DNA of 64,000 nucleotides from Tritrichomonas musculus (Eukaryota > Parabasalia > Tritrichomonadida > Tritrichomonadidae), in the NCBI GenBank assembly GCA_039105265.1, contig JAPFFF010000003.1, positions 682,001 through 746,000 of the forward strand, given 5' to 3'. Under the pieces are notes generated by a model. That model was given only the letters and a program-made list of their open reading frames with translations, made no database searches and had not been told where the DNA came from. Shown piece after piece: positions 9,820-19,950 of the stretch (within the stretch, counting starts at the first letter, position 1; every line of letters starts with the position of its first letter). The position numbers were made by a program, and so were the translations under genes.

Positions 9820-11082
9820 TTAAAGTAATGAAGATTTTGGGACTCGAGGAATCGGCTTTAAAGGAGGTAATGCTGATGAAGTTCGGGATTTTAATTGTTC
9901 ACTAACGTTTCTTAATGATGAATGAACTTTTTCAGCTTTATGAATTTCGTTAGAATGAGTCATAATGAATCTTAAAGTAGCATCCATCTTTTCTTCACGA
10001 ATAAATTTTTGAAGTTCAACATTTTTTCTCCCTTCTTCAATAACTAATGATTTTACTCGATCGAATTCAGATTTTAATTCACGTAATTCAGCTTCCAAAA
10101 CAAAAACACCCATCTGCTCCTTTTTAAACTCATCTTGTGCTTGTTGAAGTTCTTTTTTAATTCCATCTTCTTTTTCTTTAAGTTCATTTAGCTCTTTTTT
10201 TGTGCTTTCTAAAGTTTTTTCTGAATCTTTTTTGGAAAAAGCAAGATCTTCAATTTGTTTTGAAATGTCATCAAGAACTGCTTGCGCTTTTTTGCTGACA
10301 CGAACTGCTTTTAAAATTTGTTTTTGTTGGCCAATCCCTTTATTCATACTGTCTGCATTACTATTATTAACATCGATTTCTGAAAGTAAATTTGGTATTA
10401 AAGAAACTTTATTTTTAGCATCATCAAGCTTATCTCGAAGCTGTTTAGAAGTAGTAAGATCATTTCGGAGTTCAAGTGCTAAGGAATGAATTTTCTTTCT
10501 TTGCTGATCAACAATTTCACGAGCTTCAGAAGCTTTATGAAGTGCGTCATGAGAAATTGTTGACAATTGCTCAGCTTGATTTAATAAATCTGATTTTTCC
10601 TGGGACCATTTAGACTGCTCTTTTTGAAATTGAAGTTGCTCAATTTGTAAATCAAGTTTATGATGTGCTGCATTTGACTGAAGAAGAGTTTCTGTTTCAA
10701 CTTCTGAGGTAACTATTAATTGATTTATTTCATTTTCAAGATCTTTTTTCTCAGCACGTGCTGTATCTGATGCTCGTTTAGCGTTCTCAAGCATATATTG
10801 GGCGGTTTTTAGCTCCATAACAAGTTGTTCAGGACTCATATCTTCAGCGTTATCGAAATTACCTCGAGTCGCATCTATTTTCTGAATCACTATTGGCTTT
10901 CCCCATTTTGCTGGCCGATTCCTAGATTCAAGAGTTGCTAATTTTTCTTTTAATATTTTTTGCTCGGCTACTGCTTCCTGTAGAGCCTTTTGAGTTTGAA
11001 GAAAAGCGGCTTCATCATCGTTAGTGTCATCTTTATTTAATCTTTCTGAATCTTCTTCTTCCTTTCTTGTCTCATCATTCAT
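9820..11082 (-). CDS. Coiled-coil protein, 420 aa, function unknown
   Basis: After an acidic N-terminus (DETRKEEEDSERLNKDDTNDDEAA) almost the entire protein is heptad-like and rich in Glu, Lys, Gln and Leu, with breaks at a conserved-looking WGKPIVIQKIDAT stretch (about 60-72) and a Pro-rich C-terminus (LPPLKPIPRVPKS). No catalytic motif is present. Long coiled coils of this kind are common in flagellar and cytoskeletal structures, but nothing specific identifies this one. It converges with the DYRK-like kinase gene. Confidence 0.75.
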   Translation of the reverse strand: MNDETRKEEEDSERLNKDDTNDDEAAFLQTQKALQEAVAEQKILKEKLATLESRNRPAKWGKPIVIQKIDATRGNFDNAEDMSPEQLVMELKTAQYMLENAKRASDTARAEKKDLENEINQLIVTSEVETETLLQSNAAHHKLDLQIEQLQFQKEQSKWSQEKSDLLNQAEQLSTISHDALHKASEAREIVDQQRKKIHSLALELRNDLTTSKQLRDKLDDAKNKVSLIPNLLSEIDVNNSNADSMNKGIGQQKQILKAVRVSKKAQAVLDDISKQIEDLAFSKKDSEKTLESTKKELNELKEKEDGIKKELQQAQDEFKKEQMGVFVLEAELRELKSEFDRVKSLVIEEGRKNVELQKFIREEKMDATLRFIMTHSNEIHKAEKVHSSLRNVSEQLKSRTSSALPPLKPIPRVPKSSLL

Positions 11083-11610
11083 CCGAAATAACGTTTTTCA
11101 TGAAATGTTATGTAAAATTTTTTTCATATATTTTTTGGTAACACAAACACCACAATCTTCACTAGATTTCATCTTCTTTATCTTTATCTTTTTATTGTAA
11201 AACAGATCAATAGACTTATTTTCAATTTAATATGATTTTTTTCCTAATTCAATTTAATATGAAACATTAAAAATGAATTCTTACTAATATTTGTTTATAT
11301 TATTACTCGTCTAATGATGGAATTGAGATTCTATTACCTGTTAGATCATTTAATAAATCTGTATTTCTGAATAGATAATGATTAAAATGCTTGACCTTAA
11401 ATGACTTTATATTCTATTACTTATTGCACATTCTAAACTAATAAGCAAAACATCAAATTTACTAAATGATTTTACTAGATAATTATCAAATGACTAAATC
11501 CAGCCATTTAAAAATTTAAAATATTGAGAAAAAAATAACTAAATTGAATCCATTCATTGAATATCTAAAAAATTTCTTCACAATTGCTTTTTTAATTTTC
11601 CACTGAAATT

Positions 11611-11620
11611 TCATCATTAA
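11611..11620 (+). promoter_or_regulatory. Initiator-like motif (TCATCATTAA)
   Basis: Trichomonad genes commonly start transcription at a TCA-type initiator a few to about 20 bases before the ATG. This match lies 22 bases before the ATG at 11633. Confidence 0.4.
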
Positions 11621-11632
11621 GATTTCTTCTCT

Positions 11633-12772
11633 ATGCTTTTCAGCATTTTGATAATATCTTCATTTTCTCGGAGGCCAATTTATCTAATATCTGGGTTTGT
11701 TGGCTCAGCACTATATGCAACCATTACACAACCAGAATTATATCCTCAATGCCCATCAAATCTTCATCATTTCCAATTTTTCCCAATAAACCCCACTTTC
11801 TATCAGCAATTTCCTCAATGTATTGGAACTTTACTTTCAACAGTTTATAATTCAGAAAATAATTCAATCTCATCACCGCAAGGCATTCAAATTGAAACAG
11901 ATTCCATAGGAAATGTAACTTCACTTGTTTCTTATTCTAGAGTTGTTGGTCGTCTTATTTCAGAAGGTTATACAGTAAATAAAACTCTTTTTGGAGTTCC
12001 ATATGATTGGGTTCATTATTATCCGGGAACTCCTACTCTATTTACAGACATTATAAATCATATTGAAAATATATTCAATAAAACAGGAGAAAAAGCTATT
12101 TTGTTTGGTCACTCTTTAGGTTCACACGTAATTCGTTTACTTTTTAGTAATTATACAGATTCAAAATGGATTGAAAAACATATTGATCGTGTCATTTTAA
12201 GTGCACCTGCTTTTTACGGCTGCTTTGATTTAGTTGAAAGAGTAATCAGTGGAATATTAGATAATGAAAAAGAAAAAGATCAATCTATTGCCTTTTCAGT
12301 TCGTCATATGCCATCAGCTTTTTTACTTTTTGAAAACTATAATATTTTTGAAAATAAATTTGTTTTCTCAAATTTTGATGGCGATCAGCTTTCAGGAGTC
12401 CATCCAAAAGATGTTCATACATATCTTCGAAAGATTAATTTGTTTGATGACGCTTCAATGCAAATTTTTTCACTTATTCAACCATCTTTGATTCAGAAAC
12501 CATTTGAATTCCCAGTACCAACAATTTTATTTTACAATTCTGGATTACCATCACCTGTTTCTTTTAATGGAACAACACTTGAAAGAATTTCTGGTAAAGG
12601 CGACGGTTTCTGCCAATCTGATATTATCGAAACATTGTGCTCTCAATGGAAACATACCAAGTGCGTGAATTGGAATTCTGATGATACCAAATTTGGTCAT
12701 GTTCAAATGCTTTCTTCAAAAGAAGAGATAAACATGATATCAAAGTTTATTAATAACCATGATGAGCTCTGA
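11633..12772 (+). CDS. LCAT-like acyltransferase / phospholipase
   Basis: A 379-residue alpha/beta hydrolase of the lecithin:cholesterol acyltransferase family. The hydrophobic N-terminus (MLFSILIISSF) looks like a signal peptide and leads directly into the family's GFVGSALYA opening. The nucleophile elbow is GHSLG (about 159-163, Ser 161) and the lid-side text GVPYDWVHYYP is typical. The catalytic Asp is likely in SGKGDGFCQSD (about 321-331) and the His in FGHVQML (about 356). Several N-x-S/T sites fit a secreted or lysosomal protein. Expected chemistry is cleavage or transfer of acyl chains from phospholipids. A 550-bp AT-rich spacer separates it from the divergent coiled-coil gene. Confidence 0.9.
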   Translation: MLFSILIISSFSRRPIYLISGFVGSALYATITQPELYPQCPSNLHHFQFFPINPTFYQQFPQCIGTLLSTVYNSENNSISSPQGIQIETDSIGNVTSLVSYSRVVGRLISEGYTVNKTLFGVPYDWVHYYPGTPTLFTDIINHIENIFNKTGEKAILFGHSLGSHVIRLLFSNYTDSKWIEKHIDRVILSAPAFYGCFDLVERVISGILDNEKEKDQSIAFSVRHMPSAFLLFENYNIFENKFVFSNFDGDQLSGVHPKDVHTYLRKINLFDDASMQIFSLIQPSLIQKPFEFPVPTILFYNSGLPSPVSFNGTTLERISGKGDGFCQSDIIETLCSQWKHTKCVNWNSDDTKFGHVQMLSSKEEINMISKFINNHDEL

Positions 12773-12981
12773 GATTAATTTGACACTATGAATAGTTTTA
12801 TATATAAGGTAATGTTCTTTTTTTAACTTAAAATGTAAAAAATATTTATTATTATCATTTTCATATAATTAAAAGCAAAAATGAAAAGATTACAAACCCT
12901 AATTTCATAACATTTATTAATGAAACAATAACATAAACATATATATTATATTTGAGAATTAATTATAACAGTTCATAAGTT

Positions 12982-14343
12982 TTAACCAGGCAATTCATTG
13001 CCAATAGAGATCCATCCTTGTCTCAGGTTATGAGGTCTTGCAAAAACTTCGAGGAACTTTCCACCTGGGAACATATCTTCAATTATTTTGTGTAAAAGAA
13101 CTGGCTTATGACTTTGCCTCAAATTCCTTGGTTTAATAATCAAATCATTGAATTTATCAACTCGCATGAAAGGAACTCCTTTACCTTTTACGCCAATTAA
13201 AAGTGTTTCTTTAGAGTGCATGATATAGTAACCATTAGAAGGATGATATCTACCTTTTCTGCTAACTTTAATCCAGTTGACATTATTGACAATCTCATAC
13301 CCCCAAATATTCATCATCTTTAGCCCTTCGGAAAATTCTTTTGCAACTACCCACATAAATAAATAACCATCTTTTTGAATGAGATGCAAAGGCATTGATG
13401 CTATATCATCTTCCTGCATCATATCATAATTGATTTCTACACCTCGTGTCATTTTGGGATTTGTAACTGGCCAAGGAGGATCCATTAAAACAACATCAAA
13501 TTGAATTGCTTTTCCTAGCATAGCCCAATCAAAATAAAGAATATTTGCTTTAATACTGACGCTTTTTGTTAATTTATCATCAAAAGGAACAACAATAATA
13601 TCTTTGTTTAATTTCTTTTTGCGTACTACACTTAATTTGCTTAATTTTTTTAATTCTTCATTATTTTCTTCTAATATTTGTTCAATTTGCGAATCGGTCA
13701 TACTATGGATGTAATCATAATCAAAAGGAGAAGGATCACTTTCAAGATTGAAAAATTGCAACTTATTTTTAGCTAATGGATCAAACTCGGGCATTAATGT
13801 ATTAAATCCTTGACATTTTTCAAAAAGAAGTTCAGAGTTAAACATTTTTTCTTCAAATTCATTAAATGGAATAAATTGACATTGTTGACCTGATGGATCA
13901 AGAAAGATGGAAGGGTCATTTGATCTTCTTCTATTTTTATAAGCAGGAGCGTACATAAGCGCATCCATTTCTATCTGATCGGTGAAAAAATTAGAATCTA
14001 AAGGATCAGTTGTAGATATTTCATCGAAATCAGGAAAGAACTTCTTGCGTTGAAGATAATAAAAATCTTTTATATCAGGTGTATCATCGAACAAATTCCA
14101 CTGTTCATCATCAGATCTTCTTGATCTTCTTTTCTTTATGATATCATCATCATCGTCATCATCATTGTAATCATCATAGTCATATTCGTAATCTTCGTCG
14201 TCGTAATCATAGTAATCATTAATAAGTAAAAGAGCATCACTATCTGAAGAAATTTCAGCTCCATTAATTGCAGGATCACGTTCATCGTAATTCATAGGTT
14301 TTCTTTTTCTTAAATAAGAGTCAGAGTCAGAATCATTGTCCAT
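12982..14343 (-). CDS. MT-A70 family adenine-N6 methyltransferase
   Basis: A 453-residue protein. Residues 1-150 are disordered and highly acidic, with long Asp/Tyr runs around 43-67 followed by KKRRSRR, which could be a nuclear signal. The C-terminal half is an MT-A70 methyltransferase: catalytic DPPW at about 288-291, DGYLFMWV, WIKVSRKGRYHPSNG, SHKP near 405 and the closing FARPHN...GWISIGNEL. DPPW is the active form found in METTL3, METTL4 and ciliate MTA1, whereas METTL14 lacks it. No CCCH zinc fingers precede it, unlike animal METTL3. The substrate is adenine in mRNA or DNA; the sequence does not decide which. It is convergent with the LCAT-like gene and divergent from the gene at 14569. 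Confidence 0.93.
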   Translation of the reverse strand: MDNDSDSDSYLRKRKPMNYDERDPAINGAEISSDSDALLLINDYYDYDDEDYEYDYDDYNDDDDDDDIIKKRRSRRSDDEQWNLFDDTPDIKDFYYLQRKKFFPDFDEISTTDPLDSNFFTDQIEMDALMYAPAYKNRRRSNDPSIFLDPSGQQCQFIPFNEFEEKMFNSELLFEKCQGFNTLMPEFDPLAKNKLQFFNLESDPSPFDYDYIHSMTDSQIEQILEENNEELKKLSKLSVVRKKKLNKDIIVVPFDDKLTKSVSIKANILYFDWAMLGKAIQFDVVLMDPPWPVTNPKMTRGVEINYDMMQEDDIASMPLHLIQKDGYLFMWVVAKEFSEGLKMMNIWGYEIVNNVNWIKVSRKGRYHPSNGYYIMHSKETLLIGVKGKGVPFMRVDKFNDLIIKPRNLRQSHKPVLLHKIIEDMFPGGKFLEVFARPHNLRQGWISIGNELPG

Positions 14344-14568
14344 TATTTCATGAAATTGAAAAATTTATAAATTTTGTAATTTAATATCCCATCGTTTAAT
14401 TATTTGACAAATAAAAACATTATAATTCTTATTTTTGAAAAATAATAAATACATTTGAAAAAATAACATTAGGGAATTTTTTTAACTATCATTTTAACTT
14501 TGAATACTAAATACCAATTCAATATGATTTTGAATTAAAAAAAAACATTGATCTCAATAATTTAACAA

Positions 14569-15075
14569 ATGCTTTTCCTATTCTTATCCATATTTTCACG
14601 ATCTTTTGATCAATGCCCCCCTGGTATCAATCATATTTATAACACAGCAGCGAATGTTACAATCAACTCAGACGATGGATGGTATTATTTTTATTCAGAG
14701 TATATATCTTTTGGTGATAAGTTGACAGTTAGATTAAACCCATCACGCACTTCTAATTTATATATTGGCGATGGCCTTCTCTGCCCTACACAACAAGACC
14801 AATCAAAACTTACAGCAAATCAAGGACAGTTTTCATCAACCGAGTTTTCTGTTAGTGGCAACCCAGGGCTTTCAATATTTGGAATTCACGCTGAAAAAGG
14901 AACCAATGTTATCGTTTCAGTTATGGGCGGAAATCCAAATAAAACTGATAATGTTGCTTGGCTGAAATTATCTATCGTTTTCTTAATTTTGTGCTTTGTA
15001 CTACTCATAATGCTCTTTGTTCACGCAATTTTAGCTAGAGGACGTGTTCACTATCAAGTTGAGGTTGAAGAATAA
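14569..15075 (+). CDS. Small type I membrane protein, unknown
   Basis: 168 residues with an N-terminal hydrophobic signal (MLFLFLSIFSRSF), a beta-rich extracytoplasmic domain of about 110 residues with two Cys (DQCPP and GLLCPT), one transmembrane helix (LSIVFLILCFVLLIMLFVHAIL, about 134-155) and a short basic then acidic tail (ARGRVHYQVEVEE). N-x-S/T sites lie in the luminal part. I do not recognise a family. The layout suggests a cell-surface or secretory-pathway protein. Confidence 0.75.
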   Translation: MLFLFLSIFSRSFDQCPPGINHIYNTAANVTINSDDGWYYFYSEYISFGDKLTVRLNPSRTSNLYIGDGLLCPTQQDQSKLTANQGQFSSTEFSVSGNPGLSIFGIHAEKGTNVIVSVMGGNPNKTDNVAWLKLSIVFLILCFVLLIMLFVHAILARGRVHYQVEVEE

Positions 15076-15626
15076 ATATTCTATTTTAGCATTTCCCCTA
15101 TTTTATTCCTAATTTTTTAATAACTTTTGAAATGCATTAATGTATCAGTTATATCCTTTGTTTTTCTAAAAGAGGATATTGCATCTTAAAGAATTGATTT
15201 TTTTTTTTATTAATTATTTTTAAATGAAAGGTAAAAGTGAAAATAAGAATTCTCAAGAGAGTGATTCAGTTTGAGTAAATTCATTGACAATAAGAAATCA
15301 TAATTCATTCTAATCTTCAACAAAAACAATCAATAGAAATAACTAAACTTAGGAAAAGTCAATGACAATTTATTATTACTCATAGATTCCAAATAATGCA
15401 TTAATTTATTGATTGAATAAATAGTTTTTCCGAATAATAATATTTTTTTATTATTTAATTCGGATGTTATATATAATTCAGAAAAAAGTAAATAAAAATA
15501 TAAATTGAGTCTTAGAAATGAAAATATATATAAATAATTATTTATTGAAGTTTCAATGTATTTAGATTGAAATTATCAATTGATTGAATGAGTTCTTAGA
15601 ATTTATATTTTCGTTATATTTTAATA

Positions 15627-16283
15627 ATGAAAAACTCTCCTATTCAAACTGTAAAAGACCCTGAAACATTTTTTCCAATCGTAACAAAATATTTTCAAGA
15701 GAAAGGTGTAATTAAGCATTTACAAGCCAAATTCCTTGTTGAAATTTCCAAAGCAGTTCACAATTCAAATAAACGTCAGCTGGCTCCAATGAAAGCCAAG
15801 TTAGTTAAAAAAGGCGTTTCAAGTGAATTTGCAATACAGTTCGTTTTACATTATTTAAAAAAAAAGAACCTCGAGCTAACTTTAAAATGCGGAGAAATTG
15901 AGTTGCCTAATTTTTTTATTATTTATCAAACCACCACAACAATAAGTAGTAAATTAAAGTTACAAAGATCGCCTCCAGATTGGCTCACAGAAGTTCTTGT
16001 AGATTATAAAGAAAAAAATATACCAAATACACAAAGAAAAGAAAAATTAAATTCAAACATATCAAATTCTCACAGTGATGATTTTGATAGTGAAAATTCT
16101 TTTGATAAAATACTCAATAGCCAAAATGAAAATGAAATGAATGAAGACGAGTATTACTCAGATGATGCTGTTACCTTGCTACCTTTTAAAAATCATCAAG
16201 CTGCTAACAAATCAAAATTAAATGCCTCTAAGAATTCTAAGCTTCTTTTAAATGATATGGATTCCAACTCAAATTCTTCTTAG
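15627..16283 (+). CDS. FOP/LisH-like N-terminal domain protein (tentative)
   Basis: A 218-residue protein whose segment VTKYFQEKGVIKHLQAKF (about 19-36) resembles the dimerising LisH-type helix pair of FOP, FOPNL and OFD1, centrosome and basal-body proteins. That is inference from a short stretch. The middle is basic and hydrophobic. The C-terminal 80 residues are Asn/Ser/Asp-rich and probably disordered. No enzyme motif is present. The 550 bp before it (15076-15626) are AT-rich with no feature seen. Confidence 0.6.
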   Translation: MKNSPIQTVKDPETFFPIVTKYFQEKGVIKHLQAKFLVEISKAVHNSNKRQLAPMKAKLVKKGVSSEFAIQFVLHYLKKKNLELTLKCGEIELPNFFIIYQTTTTISSKLKLQRSPPDWLTEVLVDYKEKNIPNTQRKEKLNSNISNSHSDDFDSENSFDKILNSQNENEMNEDEYYSDDAVTLLPFKNHQAANKSKLNASKNSKLLLNDMDSNSNSS

Positions 16284-16416
16284 ATATTATTACATAAGAT
16301 AATACCATTGAAAAAAAAAATAATGAAAATTTATAATATTTTTATTGATATGTTATTAAAAAAGACAATAGTAAGTTGGAAATTAACAAATTTTATTTTT
16401 TTTAAGATAATGATGT

Positions 16417-17748
16417 TTAATCTAAAGGTATAATTGAGTGACCACGAGAACCTCCAGAAGCTGCAATTGATTTCTTAACTTTCTTCGTTGCCTTCTGGAA
16501 CTTTTGCTTAGTTTCTTTCTTTGCTTGCCTCCTTTGCCTATTATACTCTTTAATTGCTTTCTTTCTAGCTTTTGCTTCTTCTTTTGTTTCACCTTCTTTT
16601 GGCATCATATCAGGTGGAACAATTATCTGATCTTCGTCTTCGACATCATTTATAGGTTGTTTCTTTTTTTTCTTCGGAATATTATCTTCTTTGATTCTAC
16701 AAGGAAGATTGTCTGTTGTAGAATATGTTTCCAAAATTGATTCACAATCCCATTTTTCCTTTGGCTCTTTCTTTTCTTCTTCTTCGTTTATAGCATTTTC
16801 ATTTTCGTTTTCGGTTAGAACTAAATTTGGATTTGGCTTATTACCATGATAAGTTTTATTATCCATAAATCGGAGAGGATCATTTAATTTATTAAAATCA
16901 TCAATTACAGAATCCCAATCTACTCCCTCTCCATCTTCTTCCTCATCTTCTTCAAGTTCTTCCTCTTCATTATTGTAAAATGTATTTAAAAGATGCTCGA
17001 CTTTTTCTTCAACAAAGTCCATTGCTTCTGAACGATGCGAAATATGACTTAAATGAGAAGGTGCAGCACTGACATATGACTTAGCAGCTGACTTTTTAAC
17101 TCCTGGCTGTGATTCAACAGCTTGATTATAATCTTCATCTTCAAGAGCAAGCGCTTTTGCAAAGAAATCATCATCAAGTGGTTCAGCATCATCGTCATCC
17201 ATTGCTGTAAAAATTTCTGGATCAATATCATTAGCAAGCATATATTCTGTGTCTTCAACAAGCTTTGGTAATGTTGGATCGACTTCTGTTCCAAATACAT
17301 CTCGATCAATACCAAACTTATCAACTAACATGTCAACATCAGTAATCTCACGTTTTTTCAAATCATGAACAGAACCATCTGGTGCAATGAAAACACCATC
17401 ATCAGCTCCCTCATCAATTGCTTTAAAATACTTGGTATAATCCTCGCCGTCATCTATATCAACACCAAAATATTTGTTATATTGAGCACCTATACCTTGC
17501 TTTGTTGATTTTGGCATGTTTGCAGTTGAAAGATTAGATGCTTCTTTTTTTTCTGATGAAGGGTCTTCTTGCTGCATTTCTCTCGTAAGTTTTTCGACCA
17601 TTTCTTTTTTAACATCAGATCCAATGTAAATTGGAACAAGAACTTTTTGTGCAGCATTTGGGTCATTACTTAATGGATCTTCAATAGATCGATCAACTAG
17701 CTGAAATTTCACAACTTTCCTCTTGTCTATTTTTCCACCTGGGTGCAT
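16417..17748 (-). CDS. LTV1: Ltv1, 40S ribosomal subunit assembly factor
   Basis: 443 residues with Ltv1 features: an N-terminal KVVKFQLVDRSIEDPL block (about 12-28), the KYFGVDIDDGEDYTKY and DVFGT...DTEYMLANDIDPEI region, long acidic stretches in the middle, and a C-terminal Lys/Arg helix (KARKKAIKEYNRQRRQAKKE) that mirrors the eukaryotic Ltv1 ending. Ltv1 joins late nuclear pre-40S particles, helps place Rps3 and is released after phosphorylation. The length is close to that of human LTV1. A TCATTTTTT initiator-like motif sits about 7 bases before the ATG on this strand (plus-strand 17755-17763). It converges with the gene at 15627. Confidence 0.85.
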   Translation of the reverse strand: MHPGGKIDKRKVVKFQLVDRSIEDPLSNDPNAAQKVLVPIYIGSDVKKEMVEKLTREMQQEDPSSEKKEASNLSTANMPKSTKQGIGAQYNKYFGVDIDDGEDYTKYFKAIDEGADDGVFIAPDGSVHDLKKREITDVDMLVDKFGIDRDVFGTEVDPTLPKLVEDTEYMLANDIDPEIFTAMDDDDAEPLDDDFFAKALALEDEDYNQAVESQPGVKKSAAKSYVSAAPSHLSHISHRSEAMDFVEEKVEHLLNTFYNNEEEELEEDEEEDGEGVDWDSVIDDFNKLNDPLRFMDNKTYHGNKPNPNLVLTENENENAINEEEEKKEPKEKWDCESILETYSTTDNLPCRIKEDNIPKKKKKQPINDVEDEDQIIVPPDMMPKEGETKEEAKARKKAIKEYNRQRRQAKKETKQKFQKATKKVKKSIAASGGSRGHSIIPLD

Positions 17749-18347
17749 AAATTTAAAAAATGATTTTTAAAATTTTATTTTTCAATTTTAGGACCAAAGT
17801 AATTAAAAGCTCTACTTTGAATTTTTTTTTGTCTAACAAAAAGTTATCTCAATTAAAATTTCATAAACAAATAAAATATTGAATACATCTTCGTAAAATA
17901 AAATGAATTTTCAATATTTTTAATAAATATAGATATATATTACATTAATTATATCAATTTATTTTTTAATAGCTTTTTAAATCTATTTTCAATAAATTCA
18001 AATATTATAATTGAATAACTAATTTACCTTATTATATATATATTTGCAAATGAAGGAATAAATAATATTTTAATAATAATTATATAGTATCCTTTTTAAA
18101 TTTTGAGATATATGCATTTTTAAGAAGTTATATTTTCTATCAGATTTAATCTATATTTTTTCTGAGTAAATTATGAGCATATCTTATAATTTAACAAGTA
18201 TCTTCATTTTTTAAATTATTAATCAATCACTATATTAATGCAATATTACTTTGCCCTATTTTAACCATAATTTGTAATAAAGCATAGAAAGTGAAGTGAA
18301 ATATAACAATTTTCAGTTCAAATGTCATCACCAATTTACTTTGAATC

Positions 18348-19643
18348 ATGGCATATGATTTATCACGCCCTATTTATTTATCCAACCTTCTTCACAGATT
18401 CGCGTCTTTTTCTTTCAACGAAATTGAAAAACTTCTTGATGAAAATTCAGGAGAAGAATCACAAAAACGCTCTTTAATGAGGAACTTACATGAAATATAC
18501 ACTCTGGGAACAAAAATACATATGGCGATCATGTTTGATTCAAAATATAGACATTCAAAAGAATTATTTATGTATCTTCACAATTCATCATTTTATGAAC
18601 AATATCTTGACCAATTCGCTTATATTCTTTTTGAACACAGACGCTATCTCGAAAGCAATATTATTCCAATGTATGATATACGTGGTACAATTGATTTGCT
18701 TCTTGACAACTGCAATTCAAGACTCCCACTTTCAATTTTTGACAAACCTCCTTTATATACTCAAGACCCTCCTCATTATTTCAAGCTTATCCGTAACATA
18801 CTTAAATCAAAGCTTCTAACGACACGTGTTCCAACAATATATCAAGTTCGTTTCAATCGAGGGAGAGTTATTTTAACTGTTCCCAAGAAATACAAGTTAT
18901 TTTTATCAATCAAAACTCAAGATGGACCATTTGTTGCCTGTAAACTCGAATATATCATCCCAGGATTCTTCACCCATAAAGGTGGCGTTTCCGATATCAT
19001 AATAAAAGGGATTGATGCATCCCAAAAATATTTTATTAATAGTTCATCTGTCGCAAAAATATTACATAGCGTTAACGAGCTTATTAAAAAAAATGAAGAT
19101 TCTTTATATGAAGCTGACGCATTTATACAACAAACAATACTCTTATTTGATTTTCAAAGAATTTACACAGAATCACTTCGTCTTTATCGCAAATTTCCAA
19201 AAGGCCTAATGATTCGTTTTATAACGTCAGATTATCATCGGATTCGATACTTCTTTTGGCAATCATTTTTTGATTTACATCTCACACCAACCGGCATTAT
19301 AATCTATCTTGAAGGAACAATAAACATTGGTGATGCATCAGGAATGCGATTCCCAGATATTCTTGGCTTGTGCGAAAGACGTTTTGCTTTAATTAAACTT
19401 CATTCTCTACAATCCAATGTCGAAGGTGCTCTTCATGAAGAAGCAAAAGTACCATTCCTTCGTGTTGCTTTATGCAGCATTATTATTGATAATTTATCTG
19501 GCCTTTATCATGTCATTGAACATCCTGAACTTGATGTCCTTTTGAATAATTCAAGATATGAACAATTTTTGAAAATAGTTTCTAAATGGCAAAATGAAGA
19601 AATTGCTCTGAACCATGTAAAAGGAGATTCAAGCAATTCATAA
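18348..19643 (+). CDS. MED14: Mediator subunit 14 (Med14/Rgr1) N-terminal homologue, candidate
   Basis: 431 residues. The opening LSNLLHRFASFSFNEIEKLL, followed by KRSLMRNLHEIYTLGTKIHMA, matches the pattern of the Med14 N-terminal helical domain. The segment QVRFNRGRVILTVPKKYKLF...DGPFVACKLEYII (about 164-205) matches the Med14 strand-rich part that follows. Med14 is the backbone of Mediator, linking head, middle and tail for RNA polymerase II transcription. Animal and yeast proteins exceed 1000 residues, so this would be a version reduced to the N-terminal half. The ATG follows a TCATCACC motif about 25 bases upstream. A 600-bp AT-rich spacer without visible genes precedes it. Confidence 0.65.
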   Translation: MAYDLSRPIYLSNLLHRFASFSFNEIEKLLDENSGEESQKRSLMRNLHEIYTLGTKIHMAIMFDSKYRHSKELFMYLHNSSFYEQYLDQFAYILFEHRRYLESNIIPMYDIRGTIDLLLDNCNSRLPLSIFDKPPLYTQDPPHYFKLIRNILKSKLLTTRVPTIYQVRFNRGRVILTVPKKYKLFLSIKTQDGPFVACKLEYIIPGFFTHKGGVSDIIIKGIDASQKYFINSSSVAKILHSVNELIKKNEDSLYEADAFIQQTILLFDFQRIYTESLRLYRKFPKGLMIRFITSDYHRIRYFFWQSFFDLHLTPTGIIIYLEGTINIGDASGMRFPDILGLCERRFALIKLHSLQSNVEGALHEEAKVPFLRVALCSIIIDNLSGLYHVIEHPELDVLLNNSRYEQFLKIVSKWQNEEIALNHVKGDSSNS

Positions 19644-19772
19644 GATATTTCATATTGTTTTAAAATATTATATTTTGTTTAACAACCTGCTTATTTTGTA
19701 AATGATTATATTTTTTATTTGATTAATAGCTTTATTAAATAATTTTATTGTTAAAAATATAATAATGATTTC

Positions 19773-19800
19773 AAAAAAAAAAAAAAAAAAAAAAAAAAAA
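19773..19800. repeat. Poly-A tract, 28 bases
   Basis: Uninterrupted A run in the spacer between two convergent genes (19644-19950). Nothing else is seen in that spacer. Confidence 0.95.
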
Positions 19801-19950
19801 CATTACAGGAATAAAGAGTTTTTATAAATAGTTCTGCTGTATAATTGGTCCATTTCATTTAAATCACAGAACAAAAGGTGATATTTATTTTAAAATAAAA
19901 ACAATTAAAATATGGCTTATTGCTTTAATTATCTTTAATATATAATACTA

